A DNA stretch of 64,000 nt from Phyllobacterium bourgognense (GTDB lineage Bacteria; Pseudomonadota; Alphaproteobacteria; Rhizobiales; Rhizobiaceae): positions 558,001 to 622,000 of the forward strand of contig NZ_QPJM01000001.1 of the NCBI RefSeq assembly GCF_003337575.1, written 5' to 3'. Under the pieces are notes generated by a model, which saw nothing but the letters and a program-made list of their open reading frames with translations, made no database searches and was not told where the DNA came from. Of the stretch, positions 27,201 to 35,820 are shown piece after piece (the stretch's first letter is position 1; each line of letters starts with the position of its first letter). Made by a program: the position numbers and the translations under genes.

Positions 27201-29708
27201 GCCGAGAGTTTGCTGGTGACAAAGCGCGCCAGCATTCCGGCCGAGGGTGGCGAAGTCGATATTCCTGTCACCGCCGATTGGGGTGCGGGAGCTTACGTCA
27301 CGGCCACGTTGTTCCGTCCGGGTGACGCGCAGGAAACCCATATGCCGATGCGTGCCATCGGCGTCAAATGGCTCAACGTCAATCCGGGCGATCGCAAGCT
27401 CGCCGTAAAGCTGGATACGCCGCCGAAAACCGAACCGCGCAAGCCGATGAACATCGCCCTTGAGGTCACTGGTGCCGGTGCGAACGAGGGCGCTTTCGTC
27501 ACCGTGGCTGCAGTGGACGTCGGTATTCTCAATCTTACCCGTTATGAAGCACCGAATCCCGATGGCTGGTATTTCGGCCAACGCCAGCTCGGTCTCGAGA
27601 TTCGCGACCTTTACGGCCGCCTGATCGATGGTTCACAGGGCGCAACGGGCAAGCTGCGCACTGGCGGCGATGGTGCGCAGATGCCGATGCAAGGCAGCCC
27701 ACCCACCGAAAAGCTGATCGCCTTCTTCTCCGGGCCCGTCAAGCTCGACGCACAGGGCAAGGCGAATGTCAGCTTCGATATTCCCCAGTTTAACGGAACG
27801 GCCCGCGTGATGGCCGTCGCGTGGTCGAAATCGGGTGTCGGCCATGCCACCTCCGACGTGGTCATTCGTGATCCCGTGGTCGTTACGGCGAGCTTGCCGA
27901 AATTCCTTGCCCCTGGCGACAAGGCCGCATTGCGGCTCGATATCGCCAATACCGACGCGCCGGCAGGCGACTATCAGGTGCAGGTCACGAGCAATCCTGC
28001 AGTGAAGGTCGATCAACCGGCCGCGTCACAAACCGTCAATCTGGCTGCGGGTGGTAAGGCAAACCTTACCTTGCCACTGACGGGCAATCAGCCGGGCGAC
28101 GGAGTCGTGTCGGTAAAATTGTCCAATGCCGCAGGTCTCTCGCTCGAGCAAACCTTGAATGTCCCCGTCCGGCCGGCGACCTTGCCGATGACCGTGCGCA
28201 GGCCGATCAAGCTTGGGCCCAACAGCAGCCTCAAGGTGGATAGCGAGTTGCTGGCTGGCAGCGTCTTGCAGGGGGCTTCGGTCAGTCTCAATGTCACCCG
28301 CTCGGCCGCCTTCGATATTCCGGCCTTGCTGATGACGCTCGATCGCTACCCCTATGGTTGCGCCGAACAGACGACCAGCCGCGCCCTGCCACTGCTCTAT
28401 ATGAGCGATCTTGCCAGGCAGTCTGGAATTGCTGACGACGGGGAGGTGCAGAAGCGCGTGCAGGAAGCGATCTATCGTGTCCTGTCGTACCAATCCTCTT
28501 CCGGCAGCTTCGGTCTTTGGTCTCCGGGCTCCGGCGATCTCTGGCTTGATGCCTATGTCACGGACTTCCTCACCCGTGCTCGCGAACAGAAATACAATGT
28601 GCCGGAACAGGCTCTCGTACAGGCACTTGAAAACTTGCAGAACTCGCTGAGCTACGACGTGAATGTCAAGGATCAGGGCAATGAAATTGCCTATGCGCTC
28701 TACGTTCTGGCGCGTAACCGCAAGGCAGCCATCAGTGATCTGCGTTATTACGCAGACACGAAACTCGGCGAGTTCCCGACGCCATTGTCACGCGCGCATC
28801 TTGCCGCCGCCTTGTCGCTCTATGGCGATGCCCAGCGTTCGCAAAGCATCTTCACCAATGCCCTGCAACAGGCGACGACCGTGACCAATGTCAGCCTGGT
28901 TCGTTCGGACTACGGCTCGTCGCTTCGTGATGACGCTGCTGTTCTGGCGCTTGCTGCCGAGAGCCGGCCGGTCCCGCCCATCATCCCGCAATTGTCGAAG
29001 ATCGTTGCCAACGAATGGGAACATAAGACCTATACGAGCACGCAGGAGCAAACATGGATGCTGCTTGCGGCGCGTGCTGTTCAGGATGGCGACAGGGATC
29101 TGCAGCTCGACATCAATGGCGCTGCCCATAGCGGAGGCTATGCGGCGCGATTGACCGGCGATGAACTGCTTGCCCAACCGGTGACCATCACCAATGCGAC
29201 TGCCGAACCTGTGTCGGCAGTGGTGACGACGGTGGCATCCCCGTCGCAGCCGCTGCCTGCCGGCGGCGATGGTTTCAACATCCAGCGCTCCTATTACACG
29301 CTCGATGGCAAGGAGGCCAATGTCAGCCAGGCCAAGCAGAACGAGCGCTATGTGGTTGTTTTGAAAGTGACAGAGAACAACAACTGGCCGTCGCGCGTGC
29401 TGATCACCGATCTTTTGCCTGCTGGTTTCGAGATCGATAATCCCGGTCTCGTTAACAGCGCCAGCCTGTCGAATTTCGACTGGATCGGCGAAGTGGAGGC
29501 AGCGCACACGGAGTTCCGCAGCGATCGTTTCGTCGCCGCCTTTGACCGGGCGACGGGGGACAATGGCGAAATCACGCTGGCCTATGTAGTCCGCGCGGTA
29601 ACACCCGGCACCTATGACCATCCGGCTGCCAGCGTTGAAGACATGTACCGTCCGCAGTTTTCCGCGCGTACGGCAACCGGTCGCATGGAGGTCGTCGCAG
29701 CACAATAA
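24255..29708 (+). CDS. Bacterial alpha-2-macroglobulin with PAN domain
   Basis: Very large (1817 residues) secreted or membrane-attached protease trap. A cleavable signal peptide (ending near VGAAE) is followed by a PAN/Apple-type domain (residues about 30-90; paired cysteines in QCELVCLADQSCKAF and KWCFLK), a MG-domain array, and the thioester stretch YGCAEQTTS with Cys1369-x-x-Gln1372. Bacterial A2M proteins are thought to inhibit attacking proteases in the periplasm and are often paired with PBP1C, which repairs the wall. Here the stop overlaps the pbpC start by one base. There is no lipobox, so attachment by lipid is not indicated. Confidence 0.95.
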   Translation: MSLRSVIGFSAFLLTLFTLSAPVGAAEMNRDVVTTKDGDYFGFDLRTEQDVTQDQCELVCLADQSCKAFTYNPKVKWCFLKSDFNQLKTAPGSVAGKVVETADEPDIGAPPKLQFVSDQLLQDARQVKASLSLTDDQKTQGAEGLVAAGRAEVAKGNIENALKAFRGALAVTPDNGPLWIETARAANRAEKNTYIAGQAALAALNGYQLTRTTQSRADALAVLGDALQNSENYRASLDAYKASLALVNAKPVEAAYLDLRSRQGFRVTNHTIDADSVNPRACVQFSDPLVKMGTDYTPFVTLNGTAPKALEAKGSEICVEGLEHGQRYKLALRPGLPSAVGESLEAPVDLEIYIKDRSAMVRFTGDSFVLPSTARRGIPIVSVNTTSANLKLYRIGDRGLAPLLTSSQFLTQMDGYSAQRLQDESGELVWQGTIDLQSDLNKDVVTSFPVDEALPQRKPGVYVLTAVSPDAKSDEWDAQATQWFVVSDIGLTTYAGNDGLNVFARSLASAQPLIGVELQLLAKNNEILGTAVTDTEGRATFTAGLMRGTAATAPAVITAKNGDADYVFLDMTRAGFDLSDRGVTGRPAPGAIDILAWTERGIYRAGETVHASALARDNAANAVEKLPLTFVFKRPDGVEDRRMVSDGANLGGHTLDLELQANSMRGTWTMQIFTDPKGSPIAEKQFLVEDFVPDRVEFDLTSDAKFIEVGKPTPVNVDGRFLYGAPAAGLELEGEVALKPTHESADFKGYLFGLADEEASENTSMPLEDLQPLDENGKATFDVSVADAPSTTQLLNANVVVRMQEAGGRAVERTLTLPVKQQGSMIGIKPEFSGALAENSVGKFHVIAVNENGQKQAMQGLQWKLINVERNYQWYRDGSSWKYEPILSTKQVANGVIDTTADGADISVPVTWGQFRLEVETAAADGPASSVEFDAGYYVASTSTETPDGLQIALDKENYAPGETAKLKVSPRFAGELLVTVGAESLLVTKRASIPAEGGEVDIPVTADWGAGAYVTATLFRPGDAQETHMPMRAIGVKWLNVNPGDRKLAVKLDTPPKTEPRKPMNIALEVTGAGANEGAFVTVAAVDVGILNLTRYEAPNPDGWYFGQRQLGLEIRDLYGRLIDGSQGATGKLRTGGDGAQMPMQGSPPTEKLIAFFSGPVKLDAQGKANVSFDIPQFNGTARVMAVAWSKSGVGHATSDVVIRDPVVVTASLPKFLAPGDKAALRLDIANTDAPAGDYQVQVTSNPAVKVDQPAASQTVNLAAGGKANLTLPLTGNQPGDGVVSVKLSNAAGLSLEQTLNVPVRPATLPMTVRRPIKLGPNSSLKVDSELLAGSVLQGASVSLNVTRSAAFDIPALLMTLDRYPYGCAEQTTSRALPLLYMSDLARQSGIADDGEVQKRVQEAIYRVLSYQSSSGSFGLWSPGSGDLWLDAYVTDFLTRAREQKYNVPEQALVQALENLQNSLSYDVNVKDQGNEIAYALYVLARNRKAAISDLRYYADTKLGEFPTPLSRAHLAAALSLYGDAQRSQSIFTNALQQATTVTNVSLVRSDYGSSLRDDAAVLALAAESRPVPPIIPQLSKIVANEWEHKTYTSTQEQTWMLLAARAVQDGDRDLQLDINGAAHSGGYAARLTGDELLAQPVTITNATAEPVSAVVTTVASPSQPLPAGGDGFNIQRSYYTLDGKEANVSQAKQNERYVVVLKVTENNNWPSRVLITDLLPAGFEIDNPGLVNSASLSNFDWIGEVEAAHTEFRSDRFVAAFDRATGDNGEITLAYVVRAVTPGTYDHPAASVEDMYRPQFSARTATGRMEVVAAQ

Positions 29709-31792
29709 TGTGGTCCACACGCAAACTCTGCATCGGCATTTCGGCCAATCTGGTGCTGGCTACGGTGCTTGCGTTTGGCCTCGACCTGGCCGACCGCGCT
29801 TTTCCACCGCCCCTCGAAAAGGCGGCGGAGGTTTCGACTGAAGTCCTTGATGCGGATGGGCAGTTGCTGCGCGCCTTTGCGACTTCCGAAGGCCGCTGGC
29901 GGCTCGGTACGACAGCAAAGGATGTCGATCCGCAATTCGTTCGCATGCTCATCGCCTATGAGGATCAGCGCTTCTGGCAGCACCGGGGCATCGACCCCGT
30001 GGCGCTTGCACGCGCAGCGGTGCAGTTCGTCAGCAATGGCCGTATCGTTTCCGGCGCCTCGACCCTGTCCATGCAGGTTGCCCGGCTGATCGAGCCGCGC
30101 GAGGGCAGATCATTCACGGCGAAACTTCAGCAGCTGGCCCGCGCACTGCAAATTGAGCGGCGTTTGAGCAAGGCCGAAATCCTCGACCTCTATCTGTCAC
30201 TCGCGCCCTATGGCGGCAATCTCGAAGGGGTGCGCGCCGCAAGTCTCGCCTATTTTGGCAAGGAGCCGCGCCGCTTGACTGTCGCGCAGTCGGCCCTGCT
30301 CGTCGCTTTGCCGCAATTGCCGGAAAGGCGCAGGCCTGACCGCAACCTCGCTCTGGCCGAAGCGGCGCGTGGGCGCGTTCTACACCGAATGGCAGTCGAG
30401 AAAGTTGTGGGTGAGGGCGAAGCCGAGCGGGCCGGTCTTGCACCAATTCCATCGCGGCGTTTGCAATTGCCAACCTATGCAGCACATCTGGCGGAGGCCG
30501 CCCAGCGCAAGGAGCCGTCTGTCAGACGGCATCTGACAACGCTGCACCGGCGGGTCCAGCAGGGACTCGAAGCAGTCGCAAGGGATGCGGCAGGCAAGCT
30601 CGGTCCCAAGGTATCGGTCGCCATAATCATGGCGGACGTGCGCACCGGGGAGATCGTCGGCGAGGTCGGATCGGCGGATTACTTCGATGCGAGCCGCTCG
30701 GGTTGGATTGACATGACCCGGATCAATCGCTCGCCGGGCTCGACGCTCAAGCCCTTTATCTATGGATTGGCCTTCGAGGATGGCCTCGTCAGCCAGGAGA
30801 CCATCATCGAGGATCGGCCCGCCGACTTCTTCGGCTACCGGCCGCGCAATTTCGATATGAGCTATCAGGGCGATGTCAGCATCCGGCAGGCGTTGCAGCT
30901 GTCGCTGAACGTACCGGCTGTCCGTTTGCTCGACGCAGTCGGTCCGGCGCGGCTGATGATGCGGTTCCGCCGCTCGGAAGTCCGACCGGTGTTACCGCCG
31001 AATGAAACACCGGGCCTCGCCATTGGTCTTGGCGGTGTGGGCATTACTCTGAAGGACCTTGTACAGCTTTATGCTGGTCTCGCCAATCGCGGCAGGCCAA
31101 TGCAACTCGGCGATGGAATTCAGGACAAACCCGGCTCGATCGAGGGCGAGCCGCTGCTCGAACCGGTGGCGGCGTGGAACGTTGCCGATATACTCTCCGG
31201 TGTCATGCCGCCCCTCGGTTCCGGGCAGCGCGGCATCGCCTATAAGACCGGCACAAGCTACGGCTACCGCGATGCGTGGTCGGTCGGTTTCGATGGCAAT
31301 TATGTTCTTGGCGTTTGGGTTGGCCGGCCTGACAATGGCGCAGTGCCGGGTTTGACGGGCTTTGGCTCGGCCGCGTCGATCTTGTTCGAAGGTTTCGCAA
31401 AATCCGGCATCGCCATTACGCCTCTGCAGCCCGCTCCAGCTGGCACTACCCGCATAGCCCAGGCCCAGTTGCCTATCAGCCAGCGGCGCTTTTCGATGAA
31501 TTCGAGTGGCTTGCTTGCTTCGACGACGCGCGAACCGGCACCGCAGATCGTCTATCCGCCTGAAGGCGCGCGCATAGAACTTGGAGCAACAACAGGCGGC
31601 GAAATCATGCCGCTGGCGCTGAAACTGCAAGGCGGCCGGGCCCCCTTCCGTTGGCTCGCCAATGGCAAACCCTTACCGGAAACTTCACGCCGCCGCGTCA
31701 ACCAATGGGTGCCGGACGGTGGTGGATATTCGACGCTGACAGTTATCGATTCAGTCGGCCGCGCGGCCAGCGTTCGGGTGTTTGTCGATTGA
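29708..31792 (+). CDS. pbpC: Penicillin-binding protein 1C
   Basis: Class A penicillin-binding protein (694 residues) that makes and cross-links peptidoglycan in the periplasm. A short N-terminal membrane anchor is followed by a GT51 transglycosylase domain (EDQRFWQHRGIDP, SGASTLSMQVARL), a transpeptidase with the active-site Ser345 in PGSTLKPF, the SLN triad around LQLSLNVPA and YKTGTSYG, and a C-terminal BiPBP domain (APQIVYPPEGARIELG). This order matches PBP1C. Overlap with the alpha-2-macroglobulin gene indicates one operon, and a palindromic terminator follows. Confidence 0.97.
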   Translation: MWSTRKLCIGISANLVLATVLAFGLDLADRAFPPPLEKAAEVSTEVLDADGQLLRAFATSEGRWRLGTTAKDVDPQFVRMLIAYEDQRFWQHRGIDPVALARAAVQFVSNGRIVSGASTLSMQVARLIEPREGRSFTAKLQQLARALQIERRLSKAEILDLYLSLAPYGGNLEGVRAASLAYFGKEPRRLTVAQSALLVALPQLPERRRPDRNLALAEAARGRVLHRMAVEKVVGEGEAERAGLAPIPSRRLQLPTYAAHLAEAAQRKEPSVRRHLTTLHRRVQQGLEAVARDAAGKLGPKVSVAIIMADVRTGEIVGEVGSADYFDASRSGWIDMTRINRSPGSTLKPFIYGLAFEDGLVSQETIIEDRPADFFGYRPRNFDMSYQGDVSIRQALQLSLNVPAVRLLDAVGPARLMMRFRRSEVRPVLPPNETPGLAIGLGGVGITLKDLVQLYAGLANRGRPMQLGDGIQDKPGSIEGEPLLEPVAAWNVADILSGVMPPLGSGQRGIAYKTGTSYGYRDAWSVGFDGNYVLGVWVGRPDNGAVPGLTGFGSAASILFEGFAKSGIAITPLQPAPAGTTRIAQAQLPISQRRFSMNSSGLLASTTREPAPQIVYPPEGARIELGATTGGEIMPLALKLQGGRAPFRWLANGKPLPETSRRRVNQWVPDGGGYSTLTVIDSVGRAASVRVFVD

Positions 31793-31797
31793 ATATG

Positions 31798-31825
31798 AAA
31801 AGGCGGCGCCATGGCGCCGCCTTTT
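31798..31825. terminator. Bidirectional palindromic terminator
   Basis: A 28-base perfect palindrome: four A, GGCGGCGCC, the centre AT, GGCGCCGCC, four T. It begins five bases after the pbpC stop. The T tract on each strand after a GC-rich stem makes it a Rho-independent terminator for pbpC (+) and for the convergent RcnB-like gene (-). Confidence 0.9.
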
Positions 31826-31840
31826 CAAAATAGTTTCCGA

Positions 31841-32176
31841 TCAGCGTGCCTGTACGAGTGCCGAAATGATACCCGAAGTGATGCTGATCAAGGCATAATC
31901 ATTGTCGGCCTTGACCCACTGGTAACCGCGCGGTGGCGTCTTCAAATGGTAGCGATGATAATCGCGCACGACATTGCGGCGGTAGTTCGAGGGGAGTGCG
32001 TGGCCACGCGACCAGCGGGTCTTCTTCACCACCACGGTTTTCGTAACAACCCGCTTCTTTACCACGCGGTCCTGCTGCTGACCGTAGTGGCCACCCTTGT
32101 AATTCTGTTGTTGGGCGAACGCGGCAGGGGTCGCGACCAGGGAGATGGCAAGTGCTGCCAGAGCGATCTTTTTCAT
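31841..32176 (-). CDS. RcnB-family periplasmic protein
   Basis: A 111-residue secreted protein with a signal peptide (KKIALAALAISLVATPAAFA), followed by a glutamine- and basic-rich region (QQQNYKGGHYGQQQDRVVKK) and the RcnB motif RGHALPSNYRR...YHLKTPPRGYQWVKADNDYALI. RcnB proteins act in the periplasm in nickel/cobalt homeostasis in E. coli; in rhizobia many copies exist with unknown roles. GAGGAAAC lies ahead of the start. It ends about 16 bases from the palindromic terminator shared with pbpC. Confidence 0.88.
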   Translation of the reverse strand: MKKIALAALAISLVATPAAFAQQQNYKGGHYGQQQDRVVKKRVVTKTVVVKKTRWSRGHALPSNYRRNVVRDYHRYHLKTPPRGYQWVKADNDYALISITSGIISALVQAR

Positions 32177-32337
32177 TTCGTTTCCTCGTCAGTAGCGCGG
32201 CTTGATTTAAACCACGGGTTGTCTTGGGACACCCCGGTTTTAAGCCCGACGAGATGAACGAAAACTGAATAGTAATCTAAACAATTTGTAATGTTTTAAA
32301 TGGTTTACCGACGATTTTTGAAGCCGGCGAATGAATG

Positions 32338-33594
32338 TCAGCCGTAGCGGCTGATATTCAGCGGAGATGCGTCCACATCCGGCGATTTACCGGAAATTAT
32401 ATCGGCGAGCACGCGGCCAGAGCCGCAGGACATTGTCCAGCCAAGCGTGCCGTGGCCGGTGTTGAGATAGAGATTGGAGTACCTCGTACCGCCTCCTATG
32501 ATGGGCGGACCATCCGGCGTCATCGGTCGCAAGCCCGTCCAGAAGCTTGCTTCGGCCAGATCACCACCCTTGGGGAACAAGTCGCCGACCGAGTGCATGA
32601 GGGTCGCCTGACGCTTCTCGCGCAGGGTGAGATCATATCCTGAGATTTCGGCGGTGCCGCCGGCGCGGATGCGATCGCCGAGGCGGGTGATCGCGACCTT
32701 GTAGGTCTCGTCCATCACAGTCGAAACCGGAGCGGCATCCTCGTTGGTGATAGGCACGGTAATCGAGTAGCCCTTTACCGGATAGACAGGGATGTAAACC
32801 CCGATGCGCCGCAGCAGGAAGGGTGAATAGCTGCCGAAAGCAACCACATAGGCGTCCGCGGTCAGTTCTTCTGTTTCGGTCGATACGCTGGCAATGCGGC
32901 TGGTGCTGGTGTTGATCGACGTGATCGTCGTGTTGAACCGGAACTTGACGCCGGCCTCGGCACAAAGAGCTGCGAGCTTTTCGGTGAACATCTGGCAGTC
33001 GCCGGTTTCGTCGTTTGGAAGCCGCAAACCTCCTGTGAATTTACCTTTGACATGGGCCAATGCTGGCTCAGCTTTGATACAGCCGTTCGGATCGAGTAGC
33101 TCGTAAGGCACACCGAAGTGCTTCAGGACCTCGATATCTCCAGCGCTTCCGTCATACTGCTTTTGCGTGCGGAAGAGCTGCAAAGTTCCCTGCATCCGTT
33201 CATCATATGAAATGCCGACCTCGGCGCGCAGCGCCTTGAGGGAATCGCGGCTGTATTCCGCGATCGGAACCATCCGGGCCTTGTTGCGGGCATATCGCAT
33301 GGAGGTGCAGTTGCGCAGCATCTTGGCTAGCCACAGCGCCATATAGGGATCGAACTTCGGCCGAACGACGAGCGGGCCAAAATGCATCAGCATCCATTTG
33401 ATTGCCTTGACCGGGACACCGGGGCCGGCCCATGGCGAGGAATAGCCCGGCGATATTTCTCCGGCATTGGCGAAGCTCGTCTCCCGCGCCGGTCCGGGCT
33501 GGCGGTCGATGACGGTGACCTCGTGGCCCGCCTGCGCCAGATACCAGGCCGATGTGACGCCGACGACGCCACTGCCAAGGACGAGAACTTTCAT
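32338..33594 (-). CDS. dadA: D-amino acid dehydrogenase (small subunit type)
   Basis: FAD-dependent dehydrogenase that oxidises D-amino acids such as D-alanine and feeds the respiratory chain from the membrane's inner face. The 418 residues begin with a dinucleotide fold ([19 protein letters not shown]) and continue with the DAO pattern ([22 protein letters not shown]) and [17 protein letters not shown] close to the end. The frame opens further upstream but the ATG at 33594, with AAGGAG nine bases ahead, gives the family N terminus. No alanine racemase is adjacent. Confidence 0.94.
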   Translation of the reverse strand: MKVLVLGSGVVGVTSAWYLAQAGHEVTVIDRQPGPARETSFANAGEISPGYSSPWAGPGVPVKAIKWMLMHFGPLVVRPKFDPYMALWLAKMLRNCTSMRYARNKARMVPIAEYSRDSLKALRAEVGISYDERMQGTLQLFRTQKQYDGSAGDIEVLKHFGVPYELLDPNGCIKAEPALAHVKGKFTGGLRLPNDETGDCQMFTEKLAALCAEAGVKFRFNTTITSINTSTSRIASVSTETEELTADAYVVAFGSYSPFLLRRIGVYIPVYPVKGYSITVPITNEDAAPVSTVMDETYKVAITRLGDRIRAGGTAEISGYDLTLREKRQATLMHSVGDLFPKGGDLAEASFWTGLRPMTPDGPPIIGGGTRYSNLYLNTGHGTLGWTMSCGSGRVLADIISGKSPDVDASPLNISRYG

Positions 33595-33675
33595 GATCGG
33601 CGACTCCTTCAGACAATGCGATACCCGGAAGAAAGGGCATGAGTCGCACTGTGTGTTGGCGAAGTAATTCTTTCC

Positions 33676-33706
33676 AGACATTTCTTTTCAATGCGCCGAA
33701 ATGTCT
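33676..33706. promoter_or_regulatory. Inverted repeat upstream of dadA
   Basis: AGACATTTC (33676-33684) and GAAATGTCT (33698-33706) form a perfect nine-base inverted repeat with a 13-base spacer, centred about 97 bases ahead of the dadA start. It may be a regulator site or the end of an RNA hairpin; there is no T tract. Confidence 0.35.
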
Positions 33707-33744
33707 TGGTTTCTGGCGTCAAACGTAAAATTCCGACAAAATAA

Positions 33745-33766
33745 AAGGCCGGGAAAACCCGACCTT
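33745..33766 (-). terminator. Terminator of the cold-shock gene
   Basis: Read on the - strand, AAGGTCGGG, four T, CCCGGCCTT forms a stem with one G-U pair, followed by TTATTTT. It lies about 70 bases beyond the cold-shock gene's stop. Confidence 0.75.
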
Positions 33767-33833
33767 CTCAAATTCATCTCTGCTATCAGTGCCAGTACAT
33801 CCGTGGTCAAAGACCGCGAAGATGAATTATTTA

Positions 33834-34043
33834 TCAGCCAGCCTGAAGCTGATCAGCAGTCATTTTGCCCGACTTGTTGTCACGGACCAATTCGAAGCTG
33901 ATCTTCTGACCGTCATTGAGGCTGCGCATACCAGCGCGCTCAACGGCAGAGATGTGTACGAATACATCTGCTGAACCATCATCTGGTTGAATGAAGCCGA
34001 AGCCTTTTGTGGAATTGAACCACTTTACTGTTCCAGTGCTCAT
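33834..34043 (-). CDS. cspA: Cold-shock protein CspA family
   Basis: Single-stranded nucleic acid-binding protein of 69 residues with the standard five-strand fold. The RNP1 (KGFGFI) and RNP2 (VFVHI) motifs are both present after the typical [10 protein letters not shown] start. CspA-type proteins act as RNA chaperones. The ATG at 34043 is preceded by AAGGG. Upstream is a sigma-70-type promoter and an untranslated leader of about 134 bases, a layout that fits leader-based thermal control of cold-shock mRNAs. Confidence 0.97.
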   Translation of the reverse strand: MSTGTVKWFNSTKGFGFIQPDDGSADVFVHISAVERAGMRSLNDGQKISFELVRDNKSGKMTADQLQAG

Positions 34044-34212
34044 GATGAACCCTTTCAATGGAAATATTTTAATACAGGGCACGACGCGCCATGCAGTTTT
34101 TAGCTCGATTTTTGAAGAAGGATCTTTCAGAGCGCCTATGGCGCAATAAAACTAATTACAAACTACCAAATACCGATAGGCGATACATAGGGCTAAGCGC
34201 TTGTTTCGTCAA
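34044..34212 (-). promoter_or_regulatory. Promoter and long leader of cspA
   Basis: On the - strand, TTGACG (34207-34212), exactly 17 bases, then TATGTA (34184-34189) make a good sigma-70 promoter. Transcription would start near 34177, leaving about 134 bases of untranslated leader before the cspA ATG. Cold-shock mRNAs often carry such leaders as temperature-responsive structures. The gene-free stretch 34213-34390 beyond holds nothing else that I recognise. Confidence 0.65.
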
Positions 34213-34390
34213 TGCCAATGCCTGAGAAATAATCTCGAATAGCTCGACTAAAGTCTATTCCCCAGTCTTTTCGGGGCTTTTCTATTTCGAAATATTTTGG
34301 CCAGCCGGCATTGGTACGCGAATATAAGACGGCAACCGATTCGTCATTGCACGCGCAATCGAGTGACGCCCAGAGCTCGGATAGTAACTA

Positions 34391-34654
34391 TTACTTGGCT
34401 TTGACAGCTGGCCGGCTCGTCTTCTTTGCTTTTGGAGCAGCCGGTGGTCGGGCAGCGATTTCTGCTTGCTCTTCAGCTTCCTTTGCAAGCCGCAAAGCCT
34501 TGAGACGTGCCGTCTTGCTTTCCCACTTATGTGTTTCATCATTGATGATTGCAGAAGCAGCAGCGGTGGTTGCCAGACTCTTCTGTTCCGACGGGCTCAG
34601 GACCCGTTTCGGGTGGACGCCAACTTCAGGCATCTGTTTTGGACTATGTTTCAT
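34391..34654 (-). CDS. Small hypothetical basic protein
   Basis: About 87 residues, starting MKHSPKQMPEVGVHPKRV, with a helical charged middle (ESKTARLKALRLAKEAEEQ) and a Lys/Ala/Pro-rich tail ending KKTSRPAVKAK, which recalls nucleic-acid-binding tails. In-frame alternatives at 34666 and 34684 exist; none has a strong ribosome binding site, so the start is uncertain. I do not recognise a domain. It lies in a run of short genes between cspA and the epimerase gene. Confidence 0.55.
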   Translation of the reverse strand: MKHSPKQMPEVGVHPKRVLSPSEQKSLATTAAASAIINDETHKWESKTARLKALRLAKEAEEQAEIAARPPAAPKAKKTSRPAVKAK

Positions 34655-34705
34655 TGCATCTCGCATTATTGGATATACAACCATCGCACGCGAAACCTTC
34701 CAAGT

Positions 34706-34915
34706 CTATCGTGCTGTCGTTTGCCGCGTCGAACCTGTTCCGGGCTTCCAGCCCCGGGCGAAGCCATAGGACATGGCGAGAGAAGCATACTCGATTTCCC
34801 GCAAAAGGAATTCCCGCTCCGCCAGAAGGGCAGCGATTGTCGCCCTAACGTCACCCTGATGATAGGCCAGCGCTTCGTCTATTTCGTCTTCCGGTTGTTG
34901 GGATATGGCGTTCAT
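34706..34915 (-). CDS. Small hypothetical protein
   Basis: A 69-residue protein with acidic N terminus (QQPEDEIDEALAYHQGDVRA) and a helix with TIAALLAEREFLLREIEYASL followed by AMSYGFARGWKP. The start at 34915 is preceded by AAGGAG. Similar short proteins with an LLAERDFL-type helix and a final RGWKP occur in rhizobia; no function is known. It is upstream of the basic hypothetical protein, in the same direction, with about 50 bases between them. Confidence 0.65.
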   Translation of the reverse strand: MNAISQQPEDEIDEALAYHQGDVRATIAALLAEREFLLREIEYASLAMSYGFARGWKPGTGSTRQTTAR

Positions 34916-35107
34916 CAGAATCTCCTTTTCAGAAAGATTGCCACAACCGCGCATATATGAAAAGGAATTTGTTCCTGTTTTGTTCTAATTCAAGCGAACG
35001 CGTGGGAACGCCAATCTCAGTGCTGCCTTGATCATTCTCGATCTGCATTCGGTTGCGAAGGACGACAGGCTAAGTTAGCGTTTGTTCTCTTTTCGGGAGG
35101 GAGTTGC

Positions 35108-35674
35108 ATGGGGAAAGTAATTGTCTCGTTTACGATGTCACTCGATGGCTTCATCGCCGGGCCGAATATCAGCCCCGAAGATGCCATGGGCGAGGGCGGC
35201 GAACGGTTGCATGATTGGTTGTTTGACGGAAGCTCTGAAATCGACCGCGACATGGCACGGGAGATGCCTGCCAACGTCGGTGCGGTGATACTCGGCAAGC
35301 GGACTTTCGATCTCGGGCTGCCGCATTGGGAGGATACGCCGTTTCCCGCCCCGAGCTTCGTGCTCACCCATGAAAAACGTGGGCCGCTGAAGATGAAAAG
35401 CGCGGCATTCACTTTCGTCAACGATGGTGTCGAAAGCGCTGTGCAACAGGCGAAAGCGGCTGCTAGTGAAAAGGATATCATTGTTATGGGTGCAAATGTC
35501 GCCCAGCAACTGTTGCGAGCGAAGCTGGTCGATGAAATCGTTCTCCAAATCGCGCCGGTTTTGCTCGGGCAGGGGACACGCCTGTTCGACGAGATTGATG
35601 AAACGATCGAGCTGAAAAACACAAGAACTATCCAGTCGCCGCTGGTCACCCACTTGCGCTATCAGATCCTGTAA
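35108..35674 (+). CDS. Dihydrofolate reductase-like (RibD C-terminal domain) protein
   Basis: A 188-residue protein starting GKVIVSFTMSLDGFIAGPN, which matches the RibD C-terminal/DHFR-like superfamily. Mid-protein GAVILGKRTFDLG and IIVMGANVAQQLLRAKLVDEI (the NADPH-binding part), then APVLLGQGTRLFDEI complete the pattern. These stand-alone reductases (YyaP/YwjB type) have no firmly assigned substrate. A strong GGGAGGGAG precedes the ATG. It is not part of a riboflavin cluster here. Confidence 0.9.
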   Translation: MGKVIVSFTMSLDGFIAGPNISPEDAMGEGGERLHDWLFDGSSEIDRDMAREMPANVGAVILGKRTFDLGLPHWEDTPFPAPSFVLTHEKRGPLKMKSAAFTFVNDGVESAVQQAKAAASEKDIIVMGANVAQQLLRAKLVDEIVLQIAPVLLGQGTRLFDEIDETIELKNTRTIQSPLVTHLRYQIL

Positions 35675-35785
35675 GAGTCCGTTTGGTAAGTCGCTGCGGC
35701 GAGACGTAAGGCGTGAGCACCGGAAGCACAGAAAATCGCGCCAGATGGCCGCCGCAGTAGATTTTCAAGAAGGGCTCTAAAAATG

Positions 35786-35809
35786 AAGCCCCGATTATAG
35801 CCGGGGCTT
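35786..35809 (-). terminator. Terminator of the 46-residue gene
   Basis: AAGCCCCG and CGGGGCTT pair across an eight-base loop; on the - strand the stem is followed by CATTTTTA. It sits directly after the stop of the small gene at 35821-35961. Confidence 0.75.
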
Positions 35810-35820
35810 GCTTGGCTAGA

